From assembly GCF_002866825.1 (NCBI RefSeq), contig NZ_PKUS01000002.1:434001-498000 (forward strand): 64,000 nt of DNA, written 5' to 3'. Of this stretch, positions 1-8,183 are shown one piece after another; the stretch's first letter is position 1, and each line of letters opens with the position of its first letter. The notes under the pieces were generated by a model. That model saw only the letters and a list, made by a program, of their open reading frames with translations. It was not told where the DNA came from and did not search any database. The translations under genes were made by a program, and so were the position numbers. The DNA comes from Pseudohalioglobus lutimaris. GTDB lineage: Bacteria; Pseudomonadota; Gammaproteobacteria; Pseudomonadales; Halieaceae.

Positions 1-321
1 CAGTTTGTCACTGTCCCACACATCGTCCTGATCGCAAAAAGCAAAATAGTCCGCCTGAATATCAGGCGCACAAAGCAGTGAAAGGAAATTCGCGCAGTGC
101 CCTGTACCCGGGCCCCTGCGAATCGAGAGCGAATGTGCTCCGTGCTGCCGGGTGTACGCCCCCAGGACAGAGAGTGTGTCATCGCTGGAGCCATCATCCG
201 ATACATAGATGTGCCCCGTCACCCCGACGGGGAACGCAATCGAGTCGAGCTGCTCAGCGAGAAAGCGGCCCCCGTTATAGGTACAAAGGAGAACCGCTAA
301 TGATTGCTGCGTACCCGTCAC
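1..321 (-). CDS. Family 2 glycosyltransferase, N-terminal part (runs off window)
   Basis: Reading the minus strand from a GTG at 321 gives an uninterrupted frame to the window edge. It has the GT2 (GT-A fold) N-terminal signature: LLCTYNGGRFL (nucleotide-sugar binding first strand), then YVSDDGSSDDT (the conserved DDGS aspartates) and FCDQDDVW. The last motif is typical of rhamnosyl- or galactosyltransferase-like enzymes building surface polysaccharide. The C-terminal half lies outside the window, so substrate cannot be judged. The GTG start shares bases with the TGA stop of the upstream parvulin gene (GTGA overlap) and an in-frame stop lies directly before it, so translational coupling is likely. 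Family assignment is firm; the sugar specificity is unknown. Confidence 0.8.
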   Translation of the reverse strand, partial: MTGTQQSLAVLLCTYNGGRFLAEQLDSIAFPVGVTGHIYVSDDGSSDDTLSVLGAYTRQHGAHSLSIRRGPGTGHCANFLSLLCAPDIQADYFAFCDQDDVWDSDKL

Positions 322-1220
322 TCAGTCGCGTTATAGGGTTCAAGGATGGCGTTAATCGCCTCTTCGTCAATAATGACATCGTCAGTCATCTGGAACTGGG
401 AAATGAAATCTTTCATCGCGAGGCGACGATACTCAGTTTCCATCTCATTGATGATGGTGGCTTTCACTTCGTCGAACGACTTGTATGATTTTTCCTGGAT
501 ACCGTCTAGGCGGATGATGTGCAGGCCAAACTCGGAGTTGATTATTTCAGAGTACTCGCCCACTTTCTCAATGGAAAAAACGCCCTGGCTATAGCGCGGT
601 GAAACGCCCTCCTCGCCAAAAGCGACCCAGCGGTTGAATTTCCCTTGCTTATTTTCGGCACCCGGCTCATCCGAATGCAGGGTAACCATCTCCACAAAGT
701 CTGCACCGGCGCGCAGTTCCTCAAGCACAGCCTGGGCCTCCGCCGTTAACTCGGTACGATCCCTGCCGGGAGGAGATGAAAAAAGAATGTGTGAGGAGAT
801 ACGACGTTCAGGTATCAGCGCATACTTGTCCTTGTTCACCGTATACTGCTCTTTAGCCAATTCAGTAAAGTCCGGCATTTCAACTCTGGCAGCGACACTT
901 CTCAGCATGAAATCACGCTGGTAGGCCAGTAAGCCATTACGGTACTCCACCGCCAGATCGGGGTTATTGGCCACATAATCTTCTGCTTCTGCCGCCAGCT
1001 TCTTGTTGGCCAGCGCAAGGTTTATCAACTCCAGGCGATCACCCTCATCCTGGATTGCGGCGCGCCGCATTTGGGGCGTCCAGCGTGTCACCGTGTCCGC
1101 CAATTCCTCGTAGTCGAGTGTTGTAGCACCGTCTTTTACTACAATGCGCTCCTCGGAAAATGCAGGGGACATAAACAGTACTGCGGAGAATGCCAGAACA
1201 AGGTATTTGAAATTGCGCAT
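318..1220 (-). CDS. Periplasmic parvulin-type peptidyl-prolyl isomerase (PpiC/SurA-like)
   Basis: Predicted 300-residue exported chaperone. The first ~23 residues (MRNFKYLVLAFSAVLFMSPAFS) are a Sec signal peptide. A helical N-terminal region follows, then a parvulin domain at about residues 125-235, recognisable by RRISSHILF, LRAGADFVEMV, GKFNRWVAFGEE and SEFGLHIIRLDG. The frame stays open upstream to 1292, but that extension would translate a transcription terminator hairpin, so the ATG at 1220 in front of the signal peptide is chosen. Its ribosome site is weak. The gene follows the 517-codon secreted-protein gene after a terminator and overlaps a glycosyltransferase start, so it may act on envelope or secreted proteins. 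Isomerase activity is inferred from the fold. Confidence 0.85.
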   Translation of the reverse strand: MRNFKYLVLAFSAVLFMSPAFSEERIVVKDGATTLDYEELADTVTRWTPQMRRAAIQDEGDRLELINLALANKKLAAEAEDYVANNPDLAVEYRNGLLAYQRDFMLRSVAARVEMPDFTELAKEQYTVNKDKYALIPERRISSHILFSSPPGRDRTELTAEAQAVLEELRAGADFVEMVTLHSDEPGAENKQGKFNRWVAFGEEGVSPRYSQGVFSIEKVGEYSEIINSEFGLHIIRLDGIQEKSYKSFDEVKATIINEMETEYRRLAMKDFISQFQMTDDVIIDEEAINAILEPYNATE

Positions 1221-1255
1221 AACAGAATTAACTCTTAGATCTCGTTTTTCAACAA

Positions 1256-1286
1256 TAAAAAAAAGCCGACACCCTGGGGTGTCGGC
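1256..1286 (-). terminator. Rho-independent terminator of the secreted-protein gene
   Basis: On the minus strand a 9-10 bp perfect GC-rich stem (GCCGACACC paired with GGTGTCGGC, tiny CTGG loop) is followed directly by a run of eight T residues. It lies 27 bp past the stop of the 1313-2866 gene and before the chosen start of the parvulin gene. This is one of the two strongest terminators in the window. Confidence 0.92.
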
Positions 1287-1312
1287 CTTCACTTAGGTCT
1301 TACGCTCTTGAC

Positions 1313-2866
1313 TTACGGAGTGACAGACTGGGTACGGCTGTGACGTACGATACGGCCATAGTTGGCTGCAGGCAGGTCAGCGAAAGCACGCTGCCAGGCT
1401 ACGAAGCCGACCATGGGCGCAGGAGAAGTCACAGGCGCACAAGTCATCGCAGGGATGTCATAGCCAAACACTGCACCAATGGGGTTCACGGTGCCAGGCA
1501 CGTATTCACATACGCGAGTGTCAGGAGATGAAGTCGCTGCTAGGCTAGTCCAACCGAAGCGTGCGCCGTCAGGCTTGGGCACTTCGATGAAAGCAGGCGC
1601 GTTCAGTACGGGAGCAGTACCCCACTGGAGAACGTTTACTTCCTTGTCCAGTACGTCCACAGGAATCTCGCTAGGAGGCTGCGGAGATACCACCAGGTCG
1701 CCTTCTTCAACAATGATGCCTTGCTCTTCACGATCGTAGACAGTGAAAGAAGCAGTCATCGGGATGTCTCGGAAGTCACAAGCCGGGATGGTGTTGCCGT
1801 CGATCACAGTGCCGGTGCGAGTACATACGTCAATACCCGTGTCCAGACCAACCTGGAAGAAAGGCAGATCAACCATCAGGTACTGACCTGGGATAGTAAC
1901 AACCCAGTCAGTGTCGACAGTGAAGTCACCGCTGGAGTTTGCAGACCAGTCGTTGATCAGGGTCTGAGCGCCAAGCACAGTACGCAGGCTGTCGTACAGA
2001 CCAACAGTTGCGCCCGGGCCAGCGGCACAAGTGGGATCAGGTGAACCACCGTTCAGGTCAGGATGGTCGAAGCCACACAGGTCGCCGTCGAACACACCCA
2101 GCTGCTGGTTGGTCATGGCGGGGCCGTCAAAGTAGTTCTCAACGTGAACGGCGTTGTCGCCGAATTCTACGCCGGTCTCATCAGACTTGATGAAGTAGGA
2201 TACCTTGAGGGAGTTAACCGCTTCTTCCCAATCGTTGTCAGTGGGGACACGAGAGCCATCGGCCTGCAGTGCGCGCTGAACAGTCAGAGCTGAGTTAACA
2301 ACACCGCGAGTAGTGGCTGAAACACCACCTTTGAAGAAGTTGTCGCGTACGCCGGTACAGTCAGCAGGAACGCCAGTAGCGTCGTGCTTGGCAGCAACAG
2401 CAACAGCAGAAGTCTCGGAAACCGGAGAACCCATGCTCAGGATCTCGATGTAACCTGTTTCTGCGCCTTCACGGTAGATGTTAGGCATTACAAAACCGCC
2501 AGCAGGGTATGCGGGGGCAGTACAGCTGTTGTCATTGGAGATGAACTTGATGTCGTCGCCGGCAAGCGCAACGAAGCCGGTGTACACGTCGTTGGGAGAC
2601 AGTACAACGTTGAAGTCAAGTGCGTCCATGGAATCTTCAGCGCGACGCAGGCGAATTTTCAGTGCCTGGGTGCGGTTGGAAGAGTTGATTACGTTTACGC
2701 CAGTGGCATAGCCTTCCTGTACTGTGTAGTAAGGAACGATGGCCAAGTCGCCGAGCCTGGTTTCAGCAGCCAGGGCACCGGACTGGGCATTCGCCATTCC
2801 AGCATAACCGGCAGAAACGGCTGCAACTGCAGCGGCGATGCCGAGAGGCTTAAAGTTTGTGTTCAT
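1313..2866 (-). CDS. Secreted protein of unknown function, 517 residues
   Basis: I do not recognise a named domain. The N-terminus is a clear Sec signal peptide with cleavage expected after MANA (about residue 27). The mature protein is acidic, rich in Asp, Thr, Val and Pro, and has paired cysteines at several places (for example NSCTAPAY, DLCGFDHP, DVCTRTG, PACDFRD and the C-terminal half). There is no lipobox, membrane segment or LPXTG-like anchor. The start has a consensus AGGAG six bases upstream. It has a perfect TTGACA -35 box and its own strong terminator, so it is probably a single-gene, well-expressed transcription unit. A surface or periplasmic beta-rich role is plausible, given the type II secretion operon upstream, but unproven. 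Confidence 0.8.
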   Translation of the reverse strand: MNTNFKPLGIAAAVAAVSAGYAGMANAQSGALAAETRLGDLAIVPYYTVQEGYATGVNVINSSNRTQALKIRLRRAEDSMDALDFNVVLSPNDVYTGFVALAGDDIKFISNDNSCTAPAYPAGGFVMPNIYREGAETGYIEILSMGSPVSETSAVAVAAKHDATGVPADCTGVRDNFFKGGVSATTRGVVNSALTVQRALQADGSRVPTDNDWEEAVNSLKVSYFIKSDETGVEFGDNAVHVENYFDGPAMTNQQLGVFDGDLCGFDHPDLNGGSPDPTCAAGPGATVGLYDSLRTVLGAQTLINDWSANSSGDFTVDTDWVVTIPGQYLMVDLPFFQVGLDTGIDVCTRTGTVIDGNTIPACDFRDIPMTASFTVYDREEQGIIVEEGDLVVSPQPPSEIPVDVLDKEVNVLQWGTAPVLNAPAFIEVPKPDGARFGWTSLAATSSPDTRVCEYVPGTVNPIGAVFGYDIPAMTCAPVTSPAPMVGFVAWQRAFADLPAANYGRIVRHSRTQSVTP

Positions 2867-2925
2867 AGGAGACTCCTAGTGTTTAGTCTTGTTTACAACC
2901 TAAAGGTACTTACATTTTGCTAGCG

Positions 2926-2955
2926 CTATTATTGCTAGCTGCAGCCAGCTGTCAA
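2926..2955 (-). promoter_or_regulatory. Promoter of the 517-residue secreted protein
   Basis: On the minus strand a perfect TTGACA (2950-2955) is separated by 18 bp from TAATAG (2926-2931). The spacer and flanks contain a GCTAGC...GCTAGC repeat around the -10. The predicted leader is about 50-60 bases and ends in AGGAG before the ATG at 2866. Confidence 0.6.
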
Positions 2956-2968
2956 CCGACAACTACAA

Positions 2969-3427
2969 CTAATAGTTGGCACTAAACCACCACTCACCGT
3001 CGACAAGGATCCACCTCTCGTGCAGTTCGCGCGGCATAGCACCCAACGCTTTAGCCGCAGCTGAGGTTTGTTTGGTTGGTCTGGACATGACCCCGACCAC
3101 CACACTCGCTACAGCTGCAGAGCGATCATAGTGAGTTATCTCGATACCTGTCAACTCCCAGTCCGCGGTATATGAAAACTTTTTTACATACAGATGCTTA
3201 GGGAATACTTCTCGGTAAGCGGGCGAACTGTACTCCCAGGCCTTGCCCCAGTCGTGGGCAATGCGGGCCTGCCAGCGCTCCTCCACCCTGTTCTGCAGAT
3301 CCTGGCGCTGGGCCTCGGTGAGCTCAGTGGGTTCTTCAGCAGCCTCCTGACAGCCTCCGAGGAGGACCAGGGCCAGCACACCAAGCGGCAACAAAAAACG
3401 TCGTAACATACTGATTTTCTTAACCAT
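2969..3427 (-). CDS. Small lipoprotein, NTF2/SnoaL-like fold suspected
   Basis: A 152-residue protein with a lipoprotein signal peptide whose lipobox LGGC places the lipidated cysteine at residue 26. The next residues (QEAAEEP) give no inner-membrane retention aspartate, so outer-membrane sorting is expected. The mature part has an N-terminal helix (LQNRVEERWQARIAHDWGKAWEYSSPAYREVF, quoted here only as a region) followed by strands ending in ERWILVDGEWWFS. That layout resembles NTF2-like/SnoaL domains, but this is a weak resemblance. The second methionine at residue 7 is an alternative start giving a more typical signal length. It sits alone between the gspD end and the secreted-protein promoter. 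Confidence 0.75.
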   Translation of the reverse strand: MVKKISMLRRFLLPLGVLALVLLGGCQEAAEEPTELTEAQRQDLQNRVEERWQARIAHDWGKAWEYSSPAYREVFPKHLYVKKFSYTADWELTGIEITHYDRSAAVASVVVGVMSRPTKQTSAAAKALGAMPRELHERWILVDGEWWFSANY

Positions 3428-3446
3428 TTACTTAAAAGACGGCGCG

Positions 3447-3452
3447 ATTATA
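3447..3452 (-). promoter_or_regulatory. Perfect -10 box upstream of the small lipoprotein
   Basis: The minus strand carries TATAAT about 20 bases before the ATG at 3427. No convincing -35 is visible at 17 bp (the bases there read roughly ATCAAT), so an activator or extended element may contribute, or the leader is very short. Confidence 0.4.
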
Positions 3453-3602
3453 CGCGAACGGAAGGGGAATTGATACGCATGGCAGCAGGAGCCGCACTAT
3501 ACGCCCCCTGCCAGGACGTTCAGGGCTGGCAATGTACACCGTGCGGGGCGCTGGCAGAACGAACAAAGGATGCTCTGTATCCATTTTTCTGAAGGCGTGA
3601 TC

Positions 3603-3630
3603 CCGGCCTGCACAACAGGCCGGCTATTTT
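3603..3630 (+). terminator. Strong stem-loop between gspD and the lipoprotein gene
   Basis: A perfect 8-bp stem, CCGGCCTG with CAGGCCGG around a CACAA loop, is followed on the plus strand by CTATTTT. No plus-strand gene precedes it. On the minus strand, where it would have to end the gsp transcript, no T-run follows. It may still act as a bidirectional or 3'-protective hairpin for the gsp mRNA. The remaining 3428-3656 gap shows no coding frame I can support. Confidence 0.4.
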
Positions 3631-3656
3631 CGTGAAAAGTACCAAGTGCCCGTAAA

Positions 3657-5852
3657 CTAGAGGCTATCTTCGTCTATCAGATCAAGATTCCGCACTCTTG
3701 AACGCATCTCCCGGCTGACCTCCCGCAGGGCTTCTTCATTATAAAGAGCACGCGGCGTGATGATCACCAGGAGCTCAGTGCGGTTGGAGGTATCTGTATC
3801 GGTTCCAAATAACGCGCCAAGGACCGGGATAGAGTGCAACCACGGTAAACCCTGGGAAGCGGTACTGGCATTTTCCCGGATCAGCCCGCCCAGCACCACT
3901 GATTCATTTGAGCGCACTGCCACACGGCTTTCGATATTACGCTCAAGGAATGCACGTTGACCGGTAGCCGCATCGATCTCACCCACGTCGGTGACCGACT
4001 GCTTTACATCCATAGTTACCAGGCCGCCGGCGTTGACCGAGGGTTTCACATCCAGCTTTACCCCGGTATCGCGATAGGTAATGGACTGGGTGATGCGGTC
4101 AGTGTCGCTGGCAAGGGAGCCGGTCTGTGAGTCGATGATTGGCACCTGCTGGCCTACGTGGATATAGGCAGAGTGGTTATCCAACACCATCACCGAGGGC
4201 GTGGAGATAATATTGAGCAAACTGTCCTTGGCCAGCGCGTTCAATACCGCACTCACATCGCCAATAGAGTTGGTTACCGTGTAGGAAAAGCCGGGCACGA
4301 TAGAAGCCGGCTCAGTGGCGTCAGCAATACTGGAAAGAAAGCCCTGGCCACTGTAGTCGCTGCCCAGTCCATTCTTGAAGGTCCACTCCAGGCCATAACT
4401 CAACTCGTCGGTTAGGCTCACCTCGATAATACTGGCCTCGATGATCACCTGGGTCGCGACGACGTCCAGTTGCTCCAGTGCCGTTTCGATAATCCGGTAC
4501 TGCATGGCGCTGGCATAGATCATCAGCGCATTGTTCTCGTCGTCGGCCACCACGCGCACGTCCGCCACGGCTTCCCGGCTGCCGGTCGCCCCTTCCATAT
4601 TCAAGTTAGCTACCGAGCTGCCCGCCCGCGAACTGGCACCGGAGCCGCTGCCACCGCCAAAAGCGGAGCCTACAGATTCTGGTGACATCCCCGGCGCAAC
4701 GCCACCCCTATCGCGCACGTTGTCATCGTCGTCGTAGCCAGATCCGTTGCCGCCGGAATAGATGCTGTTAATCAATTTCGCCAGGCGTTTGGCCGTGGTG
4801 TTCTGCACCGGATAAACGTACAGCCGCTGGTCAAACTGGGAATAGTGTGCGGCGTCCAGGCGCTCGATCCATTTCTGCACGCTCTCCAGATAATGGGCTC
4901 GCGGTGTCACGATCAGTATGCTGTTCAAACGCTCCACCGGCACCACGCGAACCATGTCCTTGAGATTACCGCCATCGCCCTCGCTGCCCATCATGGCATC
5001 CAGTGCCATGGAGACTTCCTCCACGCTGCTGTTCTCCAGGGGGAACAGGCCCACGGACATCCCCTTAAGCTGATCCACGTCGAAGGTGTAGACGATATCG
5101 AGCCAGCCATCCAATTGCTCTCGCGTCCCCGCCAGCATGAGCAGGTTTCGCGTGCTGTCCACGCGAACAAACGCCGATTCATCCGCCACCGGCTGGAGAA
5201 TCTCGGCCATATTCTTGGCACTGATATACTGCAACGGCACGATGATCGTGGAGAAACCGGCAATATCATCCCGCGGATTCGACAGTCCCGGCGACAACTT
5301 GCTGCCGCGGTTGGTCCCGGTAACAAGGTAGCGGCCATCGCTACCGCGAATCATGATGGTGTTGTTCGCCTTGAGTAGCGATTCCAGCACGCCCAGCAAC
5401 TGGTCGCGGGGAATGGGGGTGCGAGTGCGCAGGGTGACCTGGCCCTGGATGGGGTTGTCGACAATGTAATCCAGGTCGAGTATGTCACCCATGATTGCGT
5501 GGGTGACCTCGCTGAGCGGCGCCTGCTCAAAATTCAGGCTTACATCCTCGCCCACGAAGCGCACAGACTCCCGCTTCTTGGGCATATTAACGTGCCGATC
5601 ATTGCCCTTGTAAACAACGGCTTCCTGAGAGGGTTTGGTTTCCGCACTCTCCGCCAGTTCTGCAGCGGAAGTCGCCAGGGGGGAGATCTCTTCCACAGGC
5701 GCGGCACTGGCTGACGTAGCCTGCTCTGCCGGCGAGCGGCCGCCGGTTGATGCGCAACTGGTCAGCAGCGCCATAACCAGTGCCGAAACCGTAAATCGAA
5801 GGGTGTTCATTCCTGTTGGCCTGCTCATATATTCTTCTACTTTGCTATTCAT
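3657..5852 (-). CDS. gspD: Type II secretion secretin GspD with lipoprotein signal
   Basis: 731 residues, slightly longer than typical secretins. After the signal come N0 (about 95-170, VRFVGEDVSLNFEQAPL), three N1-N3 ring repeats, a Gly/Ser-rich insertion in N3 (about 365-405) and the C-terminal secretin beta-barrel. The barrel starts at VIIEASIIEVSL and ends near TELLVIITPRAL. The signal ends in LLTSC, a lipobox with Cys33, so the protein looks like a liposecretin comparable with HxcQ of Pseudomonas rather than a pilotin-dependent PulD/XcpQ. The first ATG overlaps the gspC stop (TAATG), but Met15 would give an ideal 18-residue lipoprotein signal and may be the real start. It is the last gene of the operon. 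Confidence 0.95.
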   Translation of the reverse strand: MNSKVEEYMSRPTGMNTLRFTVSALVMALLTSCASTGGRSPAEQATSASAAPVEEISPLATSAAELAESAETKPSQEAVVYKGNDRHVNMPKKRESVRFVGEDVSLNFEQAPLSEVTHAIMGDILDLDYIVDNPIQGQVTLRTRTPIPRDQLLGVLESLLKANNTIMIRGSDGRYLVTGTNRGSKLSPGLSNPRDDIAGFSTIIVPLQYISAKNMAEILQPVADESAFVRVDSTRNLLMLAGTREQLDGWLDIVYTFDVDQLKGMSVGLFPLENSSVEEVSMALDAMMGSEGDGGNLKDMVRVVPVERLNSILIVTPRAHYLESVQKWIERLDAAHYSQFDQRLYVYPVQNTTAKRLAKLINSIYSGGNGSGYDDDDNVRDRGGVAPGMSPESVGSAFGGGSGSGASSRAGSSVANLNMEGATGSREAVADVRVVADDENNALMIYASAMQYRIIETALEQLDVVATQVIIEASIIEVSLTDELSYGLEWTFKNGLGSDYSGQGFLSSIADATEPASIVPGFSYTVTNSIGDVSAVLNALAKDSLLNIISTPSVMVLDNHSAYIHVGQQVPIIDSQTGSLASDTDRITQSITYRDTGVKLDVKPSVNAGGLVTMDVKQSVTDVGEIDAATGQRAFLERNIESRVAVRSNESVVLGGLIRENASTASQGLPWLHSIPVLGALFGTDTDTSNRTELLVIITPRALYNEEALREVSREMRSRVRNLDLIDEDSL

Positions 5853-6586
5853 TATCTGGACCCGCGCCCAAGGCTCAGGCTGTCTTCGCCAGCGCTGGCT
5901 TTGGCTCGGGGTTTCCCGTTTCCGGGGTTTTTCTTCTTGCCGGACCCGCTATCCTTCCCGGATGCCACGGCACCGGGTGACTCAGCCGGCTGCGCCGCTG
6001 CCTCGGGAGCCGGGGCTGGCGCCGTGCTGCCCTGTGCAGCCCAACTGCCGCCCCGCTGCAACGCAAGCGTGGCCTGGCGACCATTGCTACTGAGCACCGC
6101 CTCGGTAGGGCTCACCGACTCCAGCGTCCAGCCATTGACCGCCTGGTTTATCGTTACCCGGTGCTGCTTATTCTTTTCCTTGGCGAGCACAATAATACCG
6201 GCGGTCTCTCCCGCACCAAAAACGCCGGCTAGTTCCAATCCTGCAATCTTTGCCGCCTGTCGCTGTTCCGCCTTGGCATCGGCTATCGCGGCGGCCTCCG
6301 CCGGTGCCGCCGTGTAATGCGGCCTGCGCGATATCCAGAACAGCGGACGCTCGCGGATCTCGTTCCTCAGTTCAGGCGTTATCGGGGGAGTGGAGCGCAG
6401 GCTCTGTATTTCCAGCGCCTCCGCAGTCGGCTGTACCGGCGCGGGGACGGAGGGGAACACGCTGCGATAGGCGCCCCAAATCAATTGCAAAACCAGCAGC
6501 GCCAGCAAAACCAGCACCACCAACTCCACCCGTCGTTCAGAGCGCAAGGGATCCAACTGTCGCTGGTAGCGCTGCAGGAAACTCAT
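5852..6586 (-). CDS. GspC/GspN-like inner-membrane protein of type II secretion
   Basis: 244 residues. A cytoplasmic N-terminus (about 1-20) is followed by one transmembrane helix (LVVLVLLALLVLQLIWGAY), a Pro/Ala linker and a homology-region domain at about 115-170. That domain contains LAGVFGAGETAGIIVLA and VNGWTLESVSPTEAVLS, the small beta-domain that contacts the secretin N0 ring. The C-terminal 65 residues are Ala/Pro/Gly/Lys-rich and probably disordered, with no PDZ or coiled-coil domain. Position between gspM and gspD matches the Xanthomonas-type order where it is called XpsN, so GspC or GspN are both used for such proteins. Its ATG overlaps the gspM stop (ATGA), and its stop overlaps the gspD start. 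Confidence 0.8.
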   Translation of the reverse strand: MSFLQRYQRQLDPLRSERRVELVVLVLLALLVLQLIWGAYRSVFPSVPAPVQPTAEALEIQSLRSTPPITPELRNEIRERPLFWISRRPHYTAAPAEAAAIADAKAEQRQAAKIAGLELAGVFGAGETAGIIVLAKEKNKQHRVTINQAVNGWTLESVSPTEAVLSSNGRQATLALQRGGSWAAQGSTAPAPAPEAAAQPAESPGAVASGKDSGSGKKKNPGNGKPRAKASAGEDSLSLGRGSR

Positions 6587-7152
6587 ATTACCGACCTCAG
6601 TGACAGCAGGCGTATGGATACGGTTGCCTCCTGCACTTCCGGTTCACCTTTGCTGCGCCTCTGCCGGGTAGGCCAGATATCAAGGCCCTCAACAATGACC
6701 AGGGGAGCAAATCCCGCGAGTTCGTCCAGCGCCCGGTCAAGGCTCTCCATATCACCCGCCACCGTGAGCTTTACCGCGATGTAGTCAAACCTCTCCTCTT
6801 CCCTCACGGGAAGCACCTGACTGTTACTGACATTGAGGCCCGCGTCGGTCATCAACTGCCGCACATCGGTCTGCATGGATGCTGCCACCGACGCGCGCTC
6901 CGAACTGGCGGGATAGACCAGCCGGGCCATCTGCTGCTGAACCCGGCCGGAGGATTCCCGCAAACGCGCCTCCACCTGTTTCACACCCTGCAGTCTGGCG
7001 ATGCGTGGAGCGACGCGCTCAATCTCACCGACATACCCTGCCCTGAGGTCCCAGGCGCTGAATAGCAGGTTGAGATAAACCAGCAGCGGGACAAGCAGCG
7101 TCGCACCGCAGATGATGGCACTGCGCTGATGTGACCTCACCCAGTCAATCAC
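6583..7152 (-). CDS. gspM: GspM, type II secretion platform protein
   Basis: 189 residues. A short cytoplasmic N-terminus, one transmembrane helix (SAIICGATLLVPLLVYLNLLF region), a coiled-coil-prone segment (about 40-80) and a C-terminal ferredoxin-like domain ending in the conserved TVSIRLLSL strand. This is the GspM/XcpZ layout: a bitopic inner-membrane protein that binds GspL and stabilises the assembly platform. The start is GTG and overlaps the gspL stop (GTGA), so translation is coupled. Sequence conservation in this family is low, so the call rests on size, topology and position between gspL and the GspC-like gene. Confidence 0.85.
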   Translation of the reverse strand: MIDWVRSHQRSAIICGATLLVPLLVYLNLLFSAWDLRAGYVGEIERVAPRIARLQGVKQVEARLRESSGRVQQQMARLVYPASSERASVAASMQTDVRQLMTDAGLNVSNSQVLPVREEERFDYIAVKLTVAGDMESLDRALDELAGFAPLVIVEGLDIWPTRQRRSKGEPEVQEATVSIRLLSLRSVI

Positions 7153-8162
7153 GATGCATCTCCCCTGCGTTGAATCTTCAGGTGAAACTGCTCAACATTG
7201 GTCCCCGGGATTTTACGAATCGGGCTGGCGGCAGTCACTCCAGCGTATTCCTCCTGCTCAGTGAGCAACTCCATAATGGCAGCAGCATCGGCTGCCCTGC
7301 CGCGCAAATCGATTTCCTGCCCGCTAATCGCCAGTCGTTCGACGTAAGCCGTATCACCGACGATGTTCGTCAGCCGTGCGAGCTCTCGGTGTGCGTCAGG
7401 GTAGAGAGCGGTCACCTCATTAACCGCGACAATGGTCTCGTTGGCAGCACCCAGGGCAGCGCGCAGGCGCGATGCGTCCGCCGCTTCACGCTGGGTCGCT
7501 GCGACCACGCTTTCCAGGCGCCCCAACTCCAGCTTCTTGAAGCCAGCGCCAACGGCGGCAAGCAGCAGCAACACCAGTCCCGCGATGGCGAGCATACCGC
7601 CCACCCGGATCAATCTCCGGCGATACTGACGCTCGCGATTTCCTTCGCCGAAGCCCCGTACTACCACCATCCGTCCGGCTGTATCCACCCAGACTTCCTG
7701 CGCATGCGCATCGTGACTCTCGTAGTGTTGACCAACATAGGTCATGGTTGCGCTCAGCGACACAATCACCAGCGTCACCTCCAGCTGTTGCTCATCACGA
7801 CCCGTGATCACCCAGCCGAATCCGGTATCGTCTGCAGAAAACGGGCTGTTTGCGCTCACCTCCAGGGCCAGCGCAGCCTCCAGGTCGGTTTCTACAGCCA
7901 GCGGCAAGCGCAGGTGCCTGCACAACGCCTGCTCCTCCGGCAACAACACCGCCGAGCAGGCTGCCGGGATGTTGGCCACGGGTCGCCCGCCATGGTAGAC
8001 ACTTTCGCCAGCCGGGGTTCGCAGTTTTACTGCCTCATCAAGGTGAGCGCGTACCGGGGAATCATAGGCCCACAGCAGATCACGCCAGGCGGCCATAAAG
8101 TGCCGACCCAACTGGCGCATATCATAGCCGAACAACTCCCAGTTCTGGCTGGATTCAAACAT
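7149..8162 (-). CDS. gspL: GspL, type II secretion platform protein
   Basis: 337 residues. A cytoplasmic actin-like region (1-195) contains LPEEQALCRHLRLP and a degenerate ATPase-like fold. A single transmembrane helix follows at about 205-225 (LAIAGLVLLLLAAVGAG), then a periplasmic part with a coiled coil and a PilN-like ferredoxin domain (VERLAISGQEIDLRGRAADAAAIMELL). GspL links the GspE ATPase to the membrane platform through its cytoplasmic domain. It is shorter than XcpY/EpsL (about 380-400), mainly in the cytoplasmic part. The ATG at 8162 lies 21 bp after the gspK stop, and the stop overlaps gspM. Confidence 0.85.
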   Translation of the reverse strand: MFESSQNWELFGYDMRQLGRHFMAAWRDLLWAYDSPVRAHLDEAVKLRTPAGESVYHGGRPVANIPAACSAVLLPEEQALCRHLRLPLAVETDLEAALALEVSANSPFSADDTGFGWVITGRDEQQLEVTLVIVSLSATMTYVGQHYESHDAHAQEVWVDTAGRMVVVRGFGEGNRERQYRRRLIRVGGMLAIAGLVLLLLAAVGAGFKKLELGRLESVVAATQREAADASRLRAALGAANETIVAVNEVTALYPDAHRELARLTNIVGDTAYVERLAISGQEIDLRGRAADAAAIMELLTEQEEYAGVTAASPIRKIPGTNVEQFHLKIQRRGDAS

Positions 8163-8183
8163 GCACAGACCCCAAATTCATCG

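Noticed and set aside
1221-1292. N-terminal extension of the parvulin gene
   Set aside because: The extra codons lie over a strong terminator hairpin and T-run of the upstream gene, and the signal peptide starts at 1220.
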